Assembly: GCA_003218885.1 (NCBI GenBank)
Contig: QHOV01000087.1
Location: forward strand, 1-39,539
DNA length: 39,539 bases
Reading direction: 5' to 3'
Source: Verrucomicrobiota bacterium
Lineage (GTDB): Bacteria; Verrucomicrobiota; Verrucomicrobiia; Chthoniobacterales; UBA10450
A model generated the notes under the pieces. The model saw only the letters and a program-made list of their open reading frames with translations, searched no databases and was not told the DNA's origin. The position numbers were made by a program, and so were the translations under genes. This document shows positions 29,231-39,539 of this stretch, piece after piece. The stretch's first letter is position 1. Every line of letters begins with the position of its first letter.

Positions 29231-29349
29231 GAGCGAGGCGACGATTTTCTGCTGTGGTGGCAGGCGTGCCGCCTGCAAGTGGGCCACATGCGCAGCCGAC
29301 ACGGCTGCCGCTACAGCTATTGTTTCGGCGCGAGAGAGGCGACGATTTT
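29231..29349. repeat. Double-hairpin REP/BIME-like element flanked by 18-nt near-identical direct repeats
   Basis: Direct repeats gagcgaggcgacgatttt (29231-29248) and gagagaggcgacgatttt (29332-29349) flank two inversely oriented 26-nt hairpin units at 29251-29276 and 29292-29317. Confidence 0.75.
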
Positions 29350-31698
29350 TTCGAAGCGCGGATCGCCGCGGAGTGGGTCCCAGAAGGGCAGCAGTTTTAG
29401 GGCGCCGTAGCTCAGCATGAGCGATGCGACGGGAGCACGCAGCCCAGCTTCCAGTTGCTGCAAGGCAAGCTCCTTCTCGCCCGCCCAGGCTGCCGTGATC
29501 GCGAAATATTGAAGGACGCGGCTGCCGATGGTGACATCTTTTTCCACTGGCATGAGTGCGATCGCTCGACGGCCTTCGTCCAAGGCCAGGTGTTTCCGCC
29601 CAAGAGCAGCGTCGATTAAGCCGAGGACGCAAAGCGCCGGGCCGTAGTCCGGCTGCGCCTGCACGATCTTCTCCTGCTGGGCGCGAGCCGCTTCAAACGC
29701 AGCGCGCGCTCTTGCCTCATCTTTGGTCATGCGCGCCAGCAGTCCTTCACCAAAGCTGCGGCTCAGAATAATCGCGTCTTCGTTCCAGCAGGGATTGTCG
29801 CCCACCGCGACGAGCGCTCGTTCGGCCGCAGCCGGATCGCGTTCGGCCAGCGCGCAAAAGAACCAGGTGTCCGCGGCGCTGGCAATGGCGCTCGGCCCTT
29901 GCGCGAGGATTGCATCAATCGTCTGGTGCAGCGGCCGGGTGTCCCCTTTCCAGCAGAGATATTCTAGTTCACGATTGGCCCGCGTTTCGACGTTGTCGGG
30001 CACGATCGCTAACGCGCGATCGAGCGCAGCGATCGCGTCGGCATAACGTCCGATGTATAGGTAACTGGCCGCGGTCTGTTGCAGAGTATCAAGGTTGCGC
30101 GGGTCCAGCTCCACCGCGCGCTGCAAGTTCTTCAGACCTTCCTCCTGCTGGCCGCGCCGCCGCAGAATATAGCCGGTGAGTTCGAAGAGACGCGGATCAT
30201 TGGGTAACGCTCGCCGCGCAATCTCCAACTCGGCGAGGGCGCCGGCATAGTCGCGCAGCCCCTGGTAGAGATATTGTGCGCGCGCCAAATGCGTTTCGGC
30301 AGCATCCGGTCGCAGCCGTGTCGCGGCTTGCACCGCAGCTTCAGCCAGCGCCAGCCGGGCGGGAGTGTGATCAGACCCCCTTACTGCATAAATGAATTCG
30401 TGCGCATAGGCGAGCTGGCAGTAAGCGTCGAAAAATGAGGGATCGCGCTTCACCGCTTCATCCAGAAGTTCAATTGCCTTCCGCAGGTCTGGCTCGCCCG
30501 TCGCGCTGAAATTTGCCGTGAGAAGAAGTGACTTCGCCCGGCTGTAAAGGTCGAAAGCCGCCAGATCAGTGGTGGGCGGCTGCTCGATGGCTTTCTTCTC
30601 GTTAGGCGAGAGCTTGGCCTGAAGTTGATCGGCGATGGCCTTGGCGATTTCGCTTTGAATGGCGAAGACATCGGCCAGATCGCGATCGTAGGTCTGCGCC
30701 CACAGATGCGCGTCGTTGCGGGCATCGATCAATTGCGCGTTGACGCGCACGCGATTTCCCGAGCGCTGAACGCTTCCTTCTACCACATTCGCCACTCCCA
30801 GTTGCTGCGCGATCTCGCGCAGATTGCGTGCAACGCCACTCCTATACTGCAACACGGATGTCCGGCTGATAACTTTGAGATCAGCAATCTTTGCCAGGTC
30901 CGTTAGGATTTCGTCCTGCACCCCGTCGGTGAAGTAAGCATTGGCTTTGTCTTCACTTCGGTTTTCAAACGGAAGCACCGCGATGCTTTTGTCGGGGATG
31001 GCCGCCGCCGGGGGCACCGGACGGCGTAAGAAAAAGAAAACGCCACCAACGATTGCCGCCAACACCAGCAGCGAGACCGCAATCTTGGCCCAACGGACAT
31101 GGGCGCGATGCTTTCTAACCGCCTGGAGTTTGCTCGGCAGCTGCGGATTGCCAATTTCATCCGAGTAGAGGTTCGCGACGTTTACCCGCACACCGTGTTT
31201 TACCTCGAACGTGCCAAGATCGTGCAGATACGGTCGCCACTGCGGATACTGTTCCAAATCATCTGCCACATGCTGGGAAAGCAGGATGTGCCCAGCGTCG
31301 CCACAGTCCATCACCCGCTCCGCGACGTTGATGCCGGCGCCAGCAATGTTGGCTTGCTCATTTAAATCGGTGATTTCATTGACCGGGCCGCTGTGAATAC
31401 CCATTCGGACCTTCAGTTCGGGATGTTTTTTCAGCTCCTTACTGATTTCCATGGCACAGAGAACCGGTGCCTCGGGATTGTTCCGGAAAACCAGCGCGCC
31501 GCCGTCTCCGGTCGGTAACCGCAGCAGTTTCCCTTCTGCCTCAGCCAGGCGGAACTGCTCGGTTCCGCGTACGATTTCCTTTAGCTTCTGCAGCTGCTGG
31601 CTCTGATCGGTAATGAGCAATTTGGAATAGCCGACAATGTCTATGAACAAGATATGTCCGATCTGCAGCTTAACATCTGAGGATTGGACCTCGGGCAT
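29317..31698 (-). CDS. Class III adenylate/guanylate cyclase domain - TM - TolB/FlgO-like domain - TPR protein
   Basis: HILFIDIVGYSKLL, LPTGDGGALVF, RMGIHSGPVNE, GAGINVAERVMDCGDAGHILLS; TM AVSLLVLAAIVGGVFFFL; SIAVLPFENRSEDKANAYFTDGVQDEILTDL; TPRs. ATG at 31698 preferred over TTG at 31725. Confidence 0.88.
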   Translation of the reverse strand: MPEVQSSDVKLQIGHILFIDIVGYSKLLITDQSQQLQKLKEIVRGTEQFRLAEAEGKLLRLPTGDGGALVFRNNPEAPVLCAMEISKELKKHPELKVRMGIHSGPVNEITDLNEQANIAGAGINVAERVMDCGDAGHILLSQHVADDLEQYPQWRPYLHDLGTFEVKHGVRVNVANLYSDEIGNPQLPSKLQAVRKHRAHVRWAKIAVSLLVLAAIVGGVFFFLRRPVPPAAAIPDKSIAVLPFENRSEDKANAYFTDGVQDEILTDLAKIADLKVISRTSVLQYRSGVARNLREIAQQLGVANVVEGSVQRSGNRVRVNAQLIDARNDAHLWAQTYDRDLADVFAIQSEIAKAIADQLQAKLSPNEKKAIEQPPTTDLAAFDLYSRAKSLLLTANFSATGEPDLRKAIELLDEAVKRDPSFFDAYCQLAYAHEFIYAVRGSDHTPARLALAEAAVQAATRLRPDAAETHLARAQYLYQGLRDYAGALAELEIARRALPNDPRLFELTGYILRRRGQQEEGLKNLQRAVELDPRNLDTLQQTAASYLYIGRYADAIAALDRALAIVPDNVETRANRELEYLCWKGDTRPLHQTIDAILAQGPSAIASAADTWFFCALAERDPAAAERALVAVGDNPCWNEDAIILSRSFGEGLLARMTKDEARARAAFEAARAQQEKIVQAQPDYGPALCVLGLIDAALGRKHLALDEGRRAIALMPVEKDVTIGSRVLQYFAITAAWAGEKELALQQLEAGLRAPVASLMLSYGALKLLPFWDPLRGDPRFEKIVASLAPKQ

Positions 31699-31897
31699 TG
31701 CGGCAAGGATTCTAGAAGGCTCCAATCGTCGTTTCTAGATCATTTTTGCAGGCAGGCGAGCCTTCCTTAGACCAAAATCACAAAGCGATTAACTGCTCTT
31801 ACCGTGCCTCTTAAAACCGAGCCCAACAGGATTCGAAGCCATTTGTCCGGCGCGTTGCAGCTTCGGGTCCCCTCCAACCCTTCAACGCTTCAACGAT

Positions 31898-34800
31898 TTA
31901 GCGTCGCGAAGCGTGGTATTCCTGCAAACTGCGCACCTGCACTTTTCGCTTTTGCAGTGAGCGGATTCCATTGGCGCTGGCCAACGCGGCGCGGACCGTC
32001 GTCATTATCGGAATTTTTGCCGCCAGCGCAGCGTTGCGGATAACCACTTCGTGTTCACGCGGAATTTTCCCGCTGGGCGTATTGATGATGAAATTGATGT
32101 CGCCGTTCTTGATGCGGTCGAGAACGTTGGGGCGACCTTCGTGAATCTTGAAGACCTTCGTCACCTTGATTTTTGCTTTCGCCAGCGCTTCCGCGGTTCC
32201 GCTTGTGGAAATGATTTCAAAACCAAGCTTCACGAACTCGCGCGCGACCGGAATGACCGCGTCCTTGTCGGCGTCCTTAACGCTGATAAAGACTTTTCCT
32301 GTTTTCGGCAGCGGTGGCGGCGCAGCCATCTGCGACTTCGCGTACGCAAGGCCCAGATCGATATCCATGCCCATCACTTCGCCGGTCGATTTCATTTCCG
32401 GACCAAGTGAAATATCCAAGCCTTCATAGCGCAAAAAGGGGAACACAGCTTCCTTGACGGAAAAATGCTTCGGTACGATTTCGCGGGTAAATCCGAGTTC
32501 GCGCAATGATTTTCCGGTCATGACTTTGGCAGCGAGTTTCGCCAGCGGGACGCCGATCGCCTTGCTGACGAAGGGCACCGTGCGCGACGCACGAGGATTC
32601 ACTTCCAAAACGTAAGCGTCATCGCCTTTCACCGCGAACTGCACGTTCATCAGCCCGCGCACCTTCAGCGCGCGCGCCATTGCCTTGGTAGCGGCGGAAA
32701 TTTCATCGAGAACTTTTTGCGACAATGAGAACGTCGGAATCACGCACGCGCTATCGCCGCTGTGGATGCCTGCTTCCTCGATATGTTCCATGATTGCGCC
32801 GATGACGGTCGTTTCGCCGTCGGAGATGCAATCGACATCGACTTCGATTGCATCTTCGAGAAAGCGATCAATGAGCACGGGACGATCGGGCGTCACTTCG
32901 ATGGCGCTCGCCATATAGCGCCGCAGATCTCCCTCGTTATAGACGAGTTCCATGGCACGCCCACCGAGAACAAACGAGGGTCGCACCAAAACTGGGTAAC
33001 CAACTTTCTTCGCGATGCCGACAGCCGCTTCTGTGCTCGTCGCCGATCCGTTTGGAGTTTGCCGCAGACCGAGTTTGTCCAGCATGGCAGCGAATAACTG
33101 TCGGTCTTCTGCGGTCTCGATGCTTTCGGGCTGGGTGCCAAGAATCGGTACGCCTGCTGCAGTCAATCCGCTGGCGAGATTCAGCGGTGTTTGTCCACCA
33201 AACTGGACGAACACGCCCTCGGGTTTCTCTTGATCGTAAATGTTGAGCACATCCTCTAAAGTGAGCGGCTCAAAATAAAGTTTGTCGCTCGTGTCGTAAT
33301 CGGTGGAAACCGTCTCCGGATTCGAATTGACCATAATCGTTTCGAATCCGAGGTCGCGCAGAGCGAACGCGGCATGCACACAACAGTAGTCGAACTCAAT
33401 TCCCTGACCGATCCGGTTCGGTCCGCCACCCAGGATCATGATTTTGCGCTTGGCGCTTTCGCGCCGCTCGTTCTCGTCACCGTAGGTTGAGTAGTAATAC
33501 GGCGTATAAGCTTCAAACTCTGCCGCGCATGTGTCGACCAGGCGGTACATCGGTGTGACATTTAGAGTTTTTCTCTCCGATCGAATTGTTTCTTCTGAGG
33601 CGCCTCGGGCGACCGCCAACTGTCGGTCCGAGAAACCGAGCTTCTTCGCGCGCGAGAATATTTTCGTCTTCAAACATCCCGTCTCGGCAACAAGGTCAGC
33701 GATATTCCGCAAAAACCACTTGTCGATCTTCGTTAGGTCAAAGACCTCATCGACTGATGCGCCTTTTTGAAATGCCTGCGCGATGTAAAAGATTCGTTCA
33801 GCATTGGGGATCGCCAATTTCAAACGCAGCGCTTCACTATCGATGTCTTTGTCCATGCCGTCGCCTAACAAACCGAAGCGCTTGATCTCCAGGCTGCGCA
33901 ACGCTTTTTGCAATGCTTCCTTGAACGTCCGCCCGATGGCCATCGCTTCGCCGACGCTTTTCATTCGCGTGGTGAGCGTCGCGTCCGCCTGCGGAAATTT
34001 CTCGAACGTGAAGCGCGGCACTTTGACCACGCAGTAATCAATGGTCGGCTCGAAGCATGCCGGCGTTTCGCGCGTGATATCGTTTTTGATTTCGTCGAGC
34101 GCGTAACCAACCGCCAGTTTTGCCGCGATTTTTGCAATTGGAAAGCCAGTCGCCTTCGACGCCAGCGCGCTGGAACGCGAGACGCGCGGATTCATTTCGA
34201 TCACGACCATGCGGCCGTTGTCGGGATGCACAGCGAACTGAATATTCGATCCGCCGGTCTCGACGCCGATCTCGCGAATTACAGCGAACGCGGCGTCGCG
34301 CATCATTTGGTATTCCTTGTCAGTGAGCGTTTGCACTGGCGCGACTGTGATGGAATCACCCGTGTGCACGCCCATGGGATCAAAGTTCTCGATGGAACAA
34401 ACGACCACGCAGTTATCCATCCGGTCGCGCATCACTTCCATCTCGAATTCCTTCCAGCCAACCAGCGATTCTTCGATCAGCACCTCGTGAACCGGCGAGA
34501 GATCCAGCCCCCGCGCCGCGATCACGTCGAGCTCCTCGCGATTGTAAGCGATTCCACCGCCGGCCCCGCCGAGAGTGAACGCCGGACGAATGATGAGCGG
34601 AAACGTTCCGATTTCAGCCACGATCCGATCGAGTTCCGCCAGGGAACGCGCCACGCCGGAACGCGGCACCTCGAGCCCGATACGCAACATCGCTTCCTTG
34701 AACAATTGCCGATCTTCGCCTTTTGCAATGGCCTGTGCGTTCGCGCCGATTAATTTCACGCCGTGCCGCGCCAGCGCGCCGTTGCGATTCAACTCCATGG

Positions 34801-35095
34801 CTGCATTTAGTGCCGTCTGTCCGCCAAGGGTTGGCAGAATGGCGTCTGGCCTTTCGCGTTCCATGATCGCCTCGATCACTTCGGGAGTGATCGGTTCGAC
34901 ATAAGTGCGATCGGCGAATTCAGGATCGGTCATGATGGTGGCCGGGTTGGAGTTTACCAACACGACTTCATAACCTTCTTCGCGTAGCGCTTTGCACGCT
35001 TGCACTCCGGAATAATCAAATTCGCAGCCCTGCCCGATCACGATTGGACCGGAGCCGATCAATAGAATTTTTTTGAGCTCGTTATTTCGCGGCAT
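31898..35095 (-). CDS. carB: Carbamoyl-phosphate synthase large subunit
   Basis: 1065 aa; [50 protein letters not shown]; duplicated ATP-grasp halves; C-terminal MGS-like domain. Confidence 0.98.
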   Translation of the reverse strand: MPRNNELKKILLIGSGPIVIGQGCEFDYSGVQACKALREEGYEVVLVNSNPATIMTDPEFADRTYVEPITPEVIEAIMERERPDAILPTLGGQTALNAAMELNRNGALARHGVKLIGANAQAIAKGEDRQLFKEAMLRIGLEVPRSGVARSLAELDRIVAEIGTFPLIIRPAFTLGGAGGGIAYNREELDVIAARGLDLSPVHEVLIEESLVGWKEFEMEVMRDRMDNCVVVCSIENFDPMGVHTGDSITVAPVQTLTDKEYQMMRDAAFAVIREIGVETGGSNIQFAVHPDNGRMVVIEMNPRVSRSSALASKATGFPIAKIAAKLAVGYALDEIKNDITRETPACFEPTIDYCVVKVPRFTFEKFPQADATLTTRMKSVGEAMAIGRTFKEALQKALRSLEIKRFGLLGDGMDKDIDSEALRLKLAIPNAERIFYIAQAFQKGASVDEVFDLTKIDKWFLRNIADLVAETGCLKTKIFSRAKKLGFSDRQLAVARGASEETIRSERKTLNVTPMYRLVDTCAAEFEAYTPYYYSTYGDENERRESAKRKIMILGGGPNRIGQGIEFDYCCVHAAFALRDLGFETIMVNSNPETVSTDYDTSDKLYFEPLTLEDVLNIYDQEKPEGVFVQFGGQTPLNLASGLTAAGVPILGTQPESIETAEDRQLFAAMLDKLGLRQTPNGSATSTEAAVGIAKKVGYPVLVRPSFVLGGRAMELVYNEGDLRRYMASAIEVTPDRPVLIDRFLEDAIEVDVDCISDGETTVIGAIMEHIEEAGIHSGDSACVIPTFSLSQKVLDEISAATKAMARALKVRGLMNVQFAVKGDDAYVLEVNPRASRTVPFVSKAIGVPLAKLAAKVMTGKSLRELGFTREIVPKHFSVKEAVFPFLRYEGLDISLGPEMKSTGEVMGMDIDLGLAYAKSQMAAPPPLPKTGKVFISVKDADKDAVIPVAREFVKLGFEIISTSGTAEALAKAKIKVTKVFKIHEGRPNVLDRIKNGDINFIINTPSGKIPREHEVVIRNAALAAKIPIMTTVRAALASANGIRSLQKRKVQVRSLQEYHASRR

Positions 35096-35147
35096 CTGCG
35101 CCAGCGGGGACGGTAAACGAAATCACGTGAACGTCACGCGCGAATCG

Positions 35148-35609
35148 CTACGCCACCTGTGCCATGCGTTGCCGATCCAGCCAAACTTTGCAAATGCTTT
35201 TGATGCGCGTGAGGACGTAGTACACGGTCTGGCTGCGGAGACGCACCAGCTCCGTGCCTACGATGCGTGTAACGAAATCACTCGGAAGATCGAGAATCTC
35301 CTGCGGTGTCGAGCCTTCGAGCCCTTTGCAAAGAATCGCGGTCATCGAGCGGGTAAGCGTTTGCACTTCGGGACCGAGCGTCATGCGGATGTGCGCCCTG
35401 CCGGTGTGATCCACCTGAAGATACACGCCGACCGTATCCGTGCATTCCTCGTCTTTTCGCACATCGACAAGATCGAACTTCTCGCTTTCGCCCGGCTCCT
35501 GCTTCTTTGCATTGTCCGCGTAGGAAACAAGCGTCTCGCGACGCTCATCTTCCGGCAGCGATTCAAACAGATTGATGATCTTGTTTAGCTTGGTCGGGTA
35601 CATTGACAA
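35148..35609 (-). CDS. SufE-like Fe-S metabolism protein
   Basis: [32 protein letters not shown]; conserved Cys in [15 protein letters not shown]. Confidence 0.75.
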   Translation of the reverse strand: MSMYPTKLNKIINLFESLPEDERRETLVSYADNAKKQEPGESEKFDLVDVRKDEECTDTVGVYLQVDHTGRAHIRMTLGPEVQTLTRSMTAILCKGLEGSTPQEILDLPSDFVTRIVGTELVRLRSQTVYYVLTRIKSICKVWLDRQRMAQVA

Positions 35610-35680
35610 TCGTAATTTATCACAAGCTGGAGCCTCATGCTTCGGCTTTGCTCAGCAAGTTGTTTATGGCTAATTGCATC

Positions 35681-36664
35681 ATGAAAACTCCGATTAAAGT
35701 CGCTGTGACGGGCGCCGCCGGGCAGATCGGCTACGCGCTTCTGTTCCGCATCGCCTCCGGACAAATGTTCGGGCCGGATCAACCGCTCAGGCTCCATTTG
35801 ATCGAGATCCCGCCTGTGCTCGGCGCGCTCGAAGGCGTGGTCATGGAATTGGACGATTGCGCGTTCCCGCTGCTCGAGTCGGTCATACCGACTGCCGATC
35901 TGGATGAAGGCTTTCGCGGCATCAGCTGGGCTTTGTTGGTCGGAAGTGTGCCGCGCAAGGCCGGCATGGAGCGGAAGGAGTTACTCGGAGTCAACGGCAA
36001 GATTTTCGTCGGGCAAGGTCGTGCGATCCAAAAAAACGCTGCGGCCGATGTGCGTGTGCTCGTGGTCGGAAATCCATGCAACACCAATTGTTTAATTGCG
36101 ATGAACAACGCGAAAGAAATTCCGCGCGACCGCTGGTTCGCCATGACGCGCTTGGATGAGAACCGGGCCCGCGCGCAACTGGCGCACAAAGCCGGGGCAA
36201 GCATTGACTCGGTCACAAACATGACCATCTGGGGCAATCATTCCTCGACTCAGTATCCAGATTTCTACAATGCCCGGATCGATGGCCGTCCCGCGAACGA
36301 AGTCATCGGAGACGAGAAATGGCTGAAGGAAGAATTCATTAAGACGGTGCAACAGCGCGGCGCCGCGGTGATCAAGGCGCGGGGACTTTCTTCAGCCGGC
36401 TCCGCCGCGAATGCGGTTGTCGATACTGTTGCTTCGCTCACCAACGACACGCCCGGCGACGACTGGCACAGCGTGGCCGTTTGTTCCGACGGGAGTTATG
36501 ACATCGAGAAAGGATTGATCTCCTCGTTCCCGATCCGTGTGCGTGCCGGAAAATGGGAAATCGTGCAGGGACTTCCGATAAATGATTTCAGCCGCGCAAA
36601 AATCGACGCCTCAGTAGCCGAGTTAAAAGAAGAAAAATCGCTCGTGAGCGAATTGGTTTCGTAG
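35681..36664 (+). CDS. mdh: Malate dehydrogenase
   Basis: [84 protein letters not shown]. Confidence 0.96.
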   Translation: MKTPIKVAVTGAAGQIGYALLFRIASGQMFGPDQPLRLHLIEIPPVLGALEGVVMELDDCAFPLLESVIPTADLDEGFRGISWALLVGSVPRKAGMERKELLGVNGKIFVGQGRAIQKNAAADVRVLVVGNPCNTNCLIAMNNAKEIPRDRWFAMTRLDENRARAQLAHKAGASIDSVTNMTIWGNHSSTQYPDFYNARIDGRPANEVIGDEKWLKEEFIKTVQQRGAAVIKARGLSSAGSAANAVVDTVASLTNDTPGDDWHSVAVCSDGSYDIEKGLISSFPIRVRAGKWEIVQGLPINDFSRAKIDASVAELKEEKSLVSELVS

Positions 36665-36672
36665 AATCTGCA

Positions 36673-37470
36673 TTATCTTCGGCCGACGACAGTGAAAAGG
36701 GTGTACGGCCTGCCGCGGTGGTACTGTTGGTGTCGCAAAATTTCTGAAATCGTAAATCCCATTACGGCTAGAAATTGAGTAAAAAATTGAGTGCTGAAAT
36801 TCCACCAGGTATGCCAGAGGAAATTCTGCGCAGTGGGCGCGAGACGGCAGACCGGCACTCCTTCCAGATCCGGATGGAACATATCAGTGATGATGAGCGC
36901 CCTGGCCATCTTTCCGCACTGTTCAACAATTCGGAGCGGATCACGACAGTGTAACAGCACCGACCCCATCACTGCGATGTCGAATTGCCCGAGGGCGGCA
37001 GGCAAGTTGTAGACATCTCCGTCATATACTTTGGCTCTGGACTTGTGAGCCGCGTGACTGAACCAGTAGGAATTCTTTAGTTGTTGCATTACGATTCGAC
37101 GCGCGCCGAACACTTCTTGCAATCTATCAGCCGGATAGGGAACAAAATCCCAACCGTGTTCCGCTGTCACCTCGACAGACACAACCTCCGCGCCACGCTT
37201 TTCCATCTCGAACGTGAGAAAGCCGCTGGCAGGACCAATTTCCAAAACACGTTGACCGGCAAACTCGACTTTGCCGAGGTATTCATCTACTCCACCACGC
37301 AGATCCCAATCCCGCCCCTTTATGACTCCATGACCGGGAAGTTCCATGGTGTGGTAGAAGTAGCAGTCGGCGACGTCTTCCACCTTGAGTGGGATCGCAA
37401 AAATCTTCTCGTCGCTCACGGATGGTTTATTGGCTGATGCTTTTGCCTGATTGTCTTTCGAGTGATGCAT
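36673..37470 (-). CDS. SAM-dependent methyltransferase
   Basis: RVLEIGPASGFLTFEMEKRGAEVVSVEV, FDIAVMGSVLLHCRDPLRIVEQ; start position uncertain (ORF open to 37524). Confidence 0.8.
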   Translation of the reverse strand: MHHSKDNQAKASANKPSVSDEKIFAIPLKVEDVADCYFYHTMELPGHGVIKGRDWDLRGGVDEYLGKVEFAGQRVLEIGPASGFLTFEMEKRGAEVVSVEVTAEHGWDFVPYPADRLQEVFGARRIVMQQLKNSYWFSHAAHKSRAKVYDGDVYNLPAALGQFDIAVMGSVLLHCRDPLRIVEQCGKMARALIITDMFHPDLEGVPVCRLAPTAQNFLWHTWWNFSTQFFTQFLAVMGFTISEILRHQQYHRGRPYTLFTVVGRR

Positions 37471-38158
37471 TCCAAGTGAGAGGCGTATTTTCGAACCATT
37501 CCGAATCAAATTTGGGCGCGGCAAAAAGCGCCCACGTCTGCCGGGGATGTTTCCAATCTAGAATTTCGAATCGCAAATTCGCTTCTGCGGCTGCGCGTTT
37601 CAGTGCCGTCGGCCGGTAATCTACACATTCGGGATAGACCCAGCCGGTGCGCGGCGAGTCTTCGTCGCCGGGTAAAAATGTGGCAACCAAAGCTCCATCC
37701 TGAGCCAGTGAACGCGAAATTGCAGACAACCACCCCTTGATCAGGTCCAGTCCGCAATGGCTGAAGATCGATTGGGCCAATGCGAAATCGAACGGGACTT
37801 TCGCCTGGGCAAGCGTCTCGGGTAAATCGGAAAAGACGAACGTCGGGCGTTTGATTTGCACCAATGTTTCGCCGAGTTCCCGTTTGATTCCCTCCTCGAC
37901 CAGCCATTCATTCGGCTCCACGCCAAAGTATTTTCCCCGATTCAGGTATGGAATTAACAAGCGTCCGATCCGAAGCGAACCGCAGCCGACATCGAGCAAC
38001 GAATGATGCTGGCGCAGGCCAAGCGTAGTGAGAAGATTGAACGTCATTGCCGCGATCAAATCGTAGTCCTCTGGAGGACCGACGTACGCGCGATAGTGCG
38101 GATCGCCCGGCTTCAGTCCCAAGCCAAGATTCTCGCGAGCATTTGAAGGCGCTTTCAT
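37427..38158 (-). CDS. SAM-dependent methyltransferase
   Basis: HSLLDVGCGSLRIGRLLIPYLNRGKYFGVEPN, FDFALAQSIFSHCGLDLIKGWLSAISRSLAQDG. Confidence 0.85.
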   Translation of the reverse strand: MKAPSNARENLGLGLKPGDPHYRAYVGPPEDYDLIAAMTFNLLTTLGLRQHHSLLDVGCGSLRIGRLLIPYLNRGKYFGVEPNEWLVEEGIKRELGETLVQIKRPTFVFSDLPETLAQAKVPFDFALAQSIFSHCGLDLIKGWLSAISRSLAQDGALVATFLPGDEDSPRTGWVYPECVDYRPTALKRAAAEANLRFEILDWKHPRQTWALFAAPKFDSEWFENTPLTWNASLERQSGKSISQ

Positions 38159-39539
38159 GTCACTTCACTCGTTTCGGAGTGGCCCAGTCGAAATCCTTTA
38201 GAGCGTCTTCTGGCTTTTCGGGAAATCCAAGAACGCCGCGCGACCGATCGAACTGATAGATGCGTGTTGGCTTTCGTTGATGAACTGACGCAGTTCAACA
38301 ACTCATTGGGATCGCGTTTGCGATTGAAGAGTTGTTCGCGAGCGCCGTTGGCCATGAAAATGTATTTCCACTCATCGGTCACAACCATGACTTTGAAATC
38401 CTGGGAGCCAGGCACTTCAACCCTACCGATAAGATATTCTCGCGGCGCGGATTCACCTTGGAGCGTTTTTAGAACATCCACTCCTTCGCGCAGTTCGCAC
38501 GCCCCCGCAGCCTGTGTGGCAATTCCAAAAAGATCTGCCAGGCTGATCAGTTCATTCCGGACAGTTCCGGCTCGTAGCGTTGCTGGCCAGCTCAAGAGGA
38601 AAGGAACTCGGCAAGAGGCCTCAAAGAAGTTTTGTTTCTGCCAGCCGTGATGGTCACCCAAAAGATCGCCGTGGTCGGAGAAAAAACAGATAAGGACGTT
38701 CTCGGAGTTCGGCCGTGCTTCGATTGCATCAAGGATTCGCTCAAGACAATGATCGAGGTAAGTGATTTCGCCGTAATACCGCGCCTTCACGATTTTCGCC
38801 AGCTCCGGATTGATCGCGTCTGCCCAAATGGCATGTCGCATGTAGGGAATCTCTTCATCCTGGTGGTCTTCCTCGAGGTTGCCGAGAACGAGGTCGGGCA
38901 TTCGATCCGGGTTGTACATTCGATTGAAAGGAATCGGCGGAGCGAGCGGAGGATGTGGCCCCATCAACGATACGAATCCAAAAAACGGGCGCGAATCATC
39001 TGACTTTGAGATCTCTTCTACCGCGCGATCGGCCACCCACCACTCCGCGCCCAACTCCGCTGGGAGCGGGCTGCGCTGTGGAATGTAATACATTTCGCTG
39101 CGTTCCCCCATTTGTTGCTCCAGGAAATCGAATTCTGGATGCTCGCGAGCGAGCCATGAACCATAATCATCGCCTTCGCGCGCAGGCGGATGGTAGGTCT
39201 CTTCACTGCGCCAGAGCGTTTGGTAACCGACGTCTTCATCCCATGGATAAGTGTGGAATTTTCCGATTCCAAACGTGCGGTACCCGAGGCGCGACATCAC
39301 CCGAGCGAGATACGGTCCACAACGCGCTTCCATTTCTTTGGCTTGGCCAGCCACAGGATCTGCCTTTGCATTGCTGAAGACGCGGGTCGTCGGCGGCTCG
39401 CACCCTGTTCGGATCGTATAGCGAGCGGCGACGCAGACCGGACACGTGGCATATGCGTTTGAAAACGTGACTCCCCTGCGCACTAAGCGATCGAGGTTCG
39501 GAGTATAAATATGCGAGTTACCGAGCACAGCGATGGTAT
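38155..39539 (-). CDS. Sulfatase family hydrolase; N-terminus beyond window edge, C-terminus probably frameshifted
   Basis: TIAVLGNSHIYTPNLDRLVRRGVTFSNAYATCPVCVAARYTIRTG, FFSDHGDLLGDHHGWQKQNFFEASCRVPFLLSWP; frame open to base 39539. Confidence 0.9.
   Translation of the reverse strand, partial: TIAVLGNSHIYTPNLDRLVRRGVTFSNAYATCPVCVAARYTIRTGCEPPTTRVFSNAKADPVAGQAKEMEARCGPYLARVMSRLGYRTFGIGKFHTYPWDEDVGYQTLWRSEETYHPPAREGDDYGSWLAREHPEFDFLEQQMGERSEMYYIPQRSPLPAELGAEWWVADRAVEEISKSDDSRPFFGFVSLMGPHPPLAPPIPFNRMYNPDRMPDLVLGNLEEDHQDEEIPYMRHAIWADAINPELAKIVKARYYGEITYLDHCLERILDAIEARPNSENVLICFFSDHGDLLGDHHGWQKQNFFEASCRVPFLLSWPATLRAGTVRNELISLADLFGIATQAAGACELREGVDVLKTLQGESAPREYLIGRVEVPGSQDFKVMVVTDEWKYIFMANGAREQLFNRKRDPNELLNCVSSSTKANTHLSVRSVARRSWISRKARRRSKGFRLGHSETSEVT

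Noticed and set aside
28589-29632. 347-aa ORF as the full cyclophilin
   Set aside because: The upstream ~146 residues are read-through of the hairpin element and of the cyclase gene out of frame; a clear signal peptide starts at the ATG at 29194.
31805-31850. ggcttcgaatcctg (reverse strand) resembles a tRNA T-loop
   Set aside because: No 5-bp T-stem can be formed around the TTCGAAT loop; no tRNA called.
33908-34753. 281-aa + strand ORF
   Set aside because: Antisense to carB; Arg/His-rich shadow translation.
1-39539. CRISPR array, prophage, integrase or IS transposase
   Set aside because: No regularly spaced direct repeats, phage structural genes, integrases or transposases recognised in any frame.

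Overview
Chromosomal window with Verrucomicrobia-like content (lineage is inference only). It reads as housekeeping genes interrupted by a glycosyltransferase/methyltransferase island. In order: 3' part of a B12-dependent ribonucleotide reductase; acyl-CoA dehydrogenase; ketol-acid reductoisomerase; a TPR protein translationally coupled to uvrA; the island (~10.2-23.0 kb) with four GT39-like membrane proteins (one frameshifted), a GT2, a methyltransferase-GT2 fusion and several SAM methyltransferases including an FkbM type; DoxX-like protein; secreted subtilase; dicarboxylate symporter; carbon-nitrogen hydrolase; cyclophilin; adenylate-cyclase/TPR protein; carB; SufE-like protein; malate dehydrogenase; two methyltransferases; and a sulfatase cut by the window end. 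Features the ORF track does not explain: (1) a ~158-bp module containing the uvrA 5' end plus upstream region, repeated in decayed form behind the first GT39 gene, with a third copy of its core at another divergent promoter; (2) a decayed fragment of the MT-GT2 fusion gene beside the GT2 gene; (3) a 7-nt periodic tract inside uvrA, next to a zinc module missing two cysteines; (4) a REP/MITE-like double hairpin flanked by 18-nt direct repeats; (5) a second inverted-repeat element overlapping the start codon of the C-N hydrolase; (6) a sulfatase C-terminus frameshifted at a quasi-palindrome. No complete novel defence or mobile system was identified. All homology calls come from motif recognition by eye; no searches were run.
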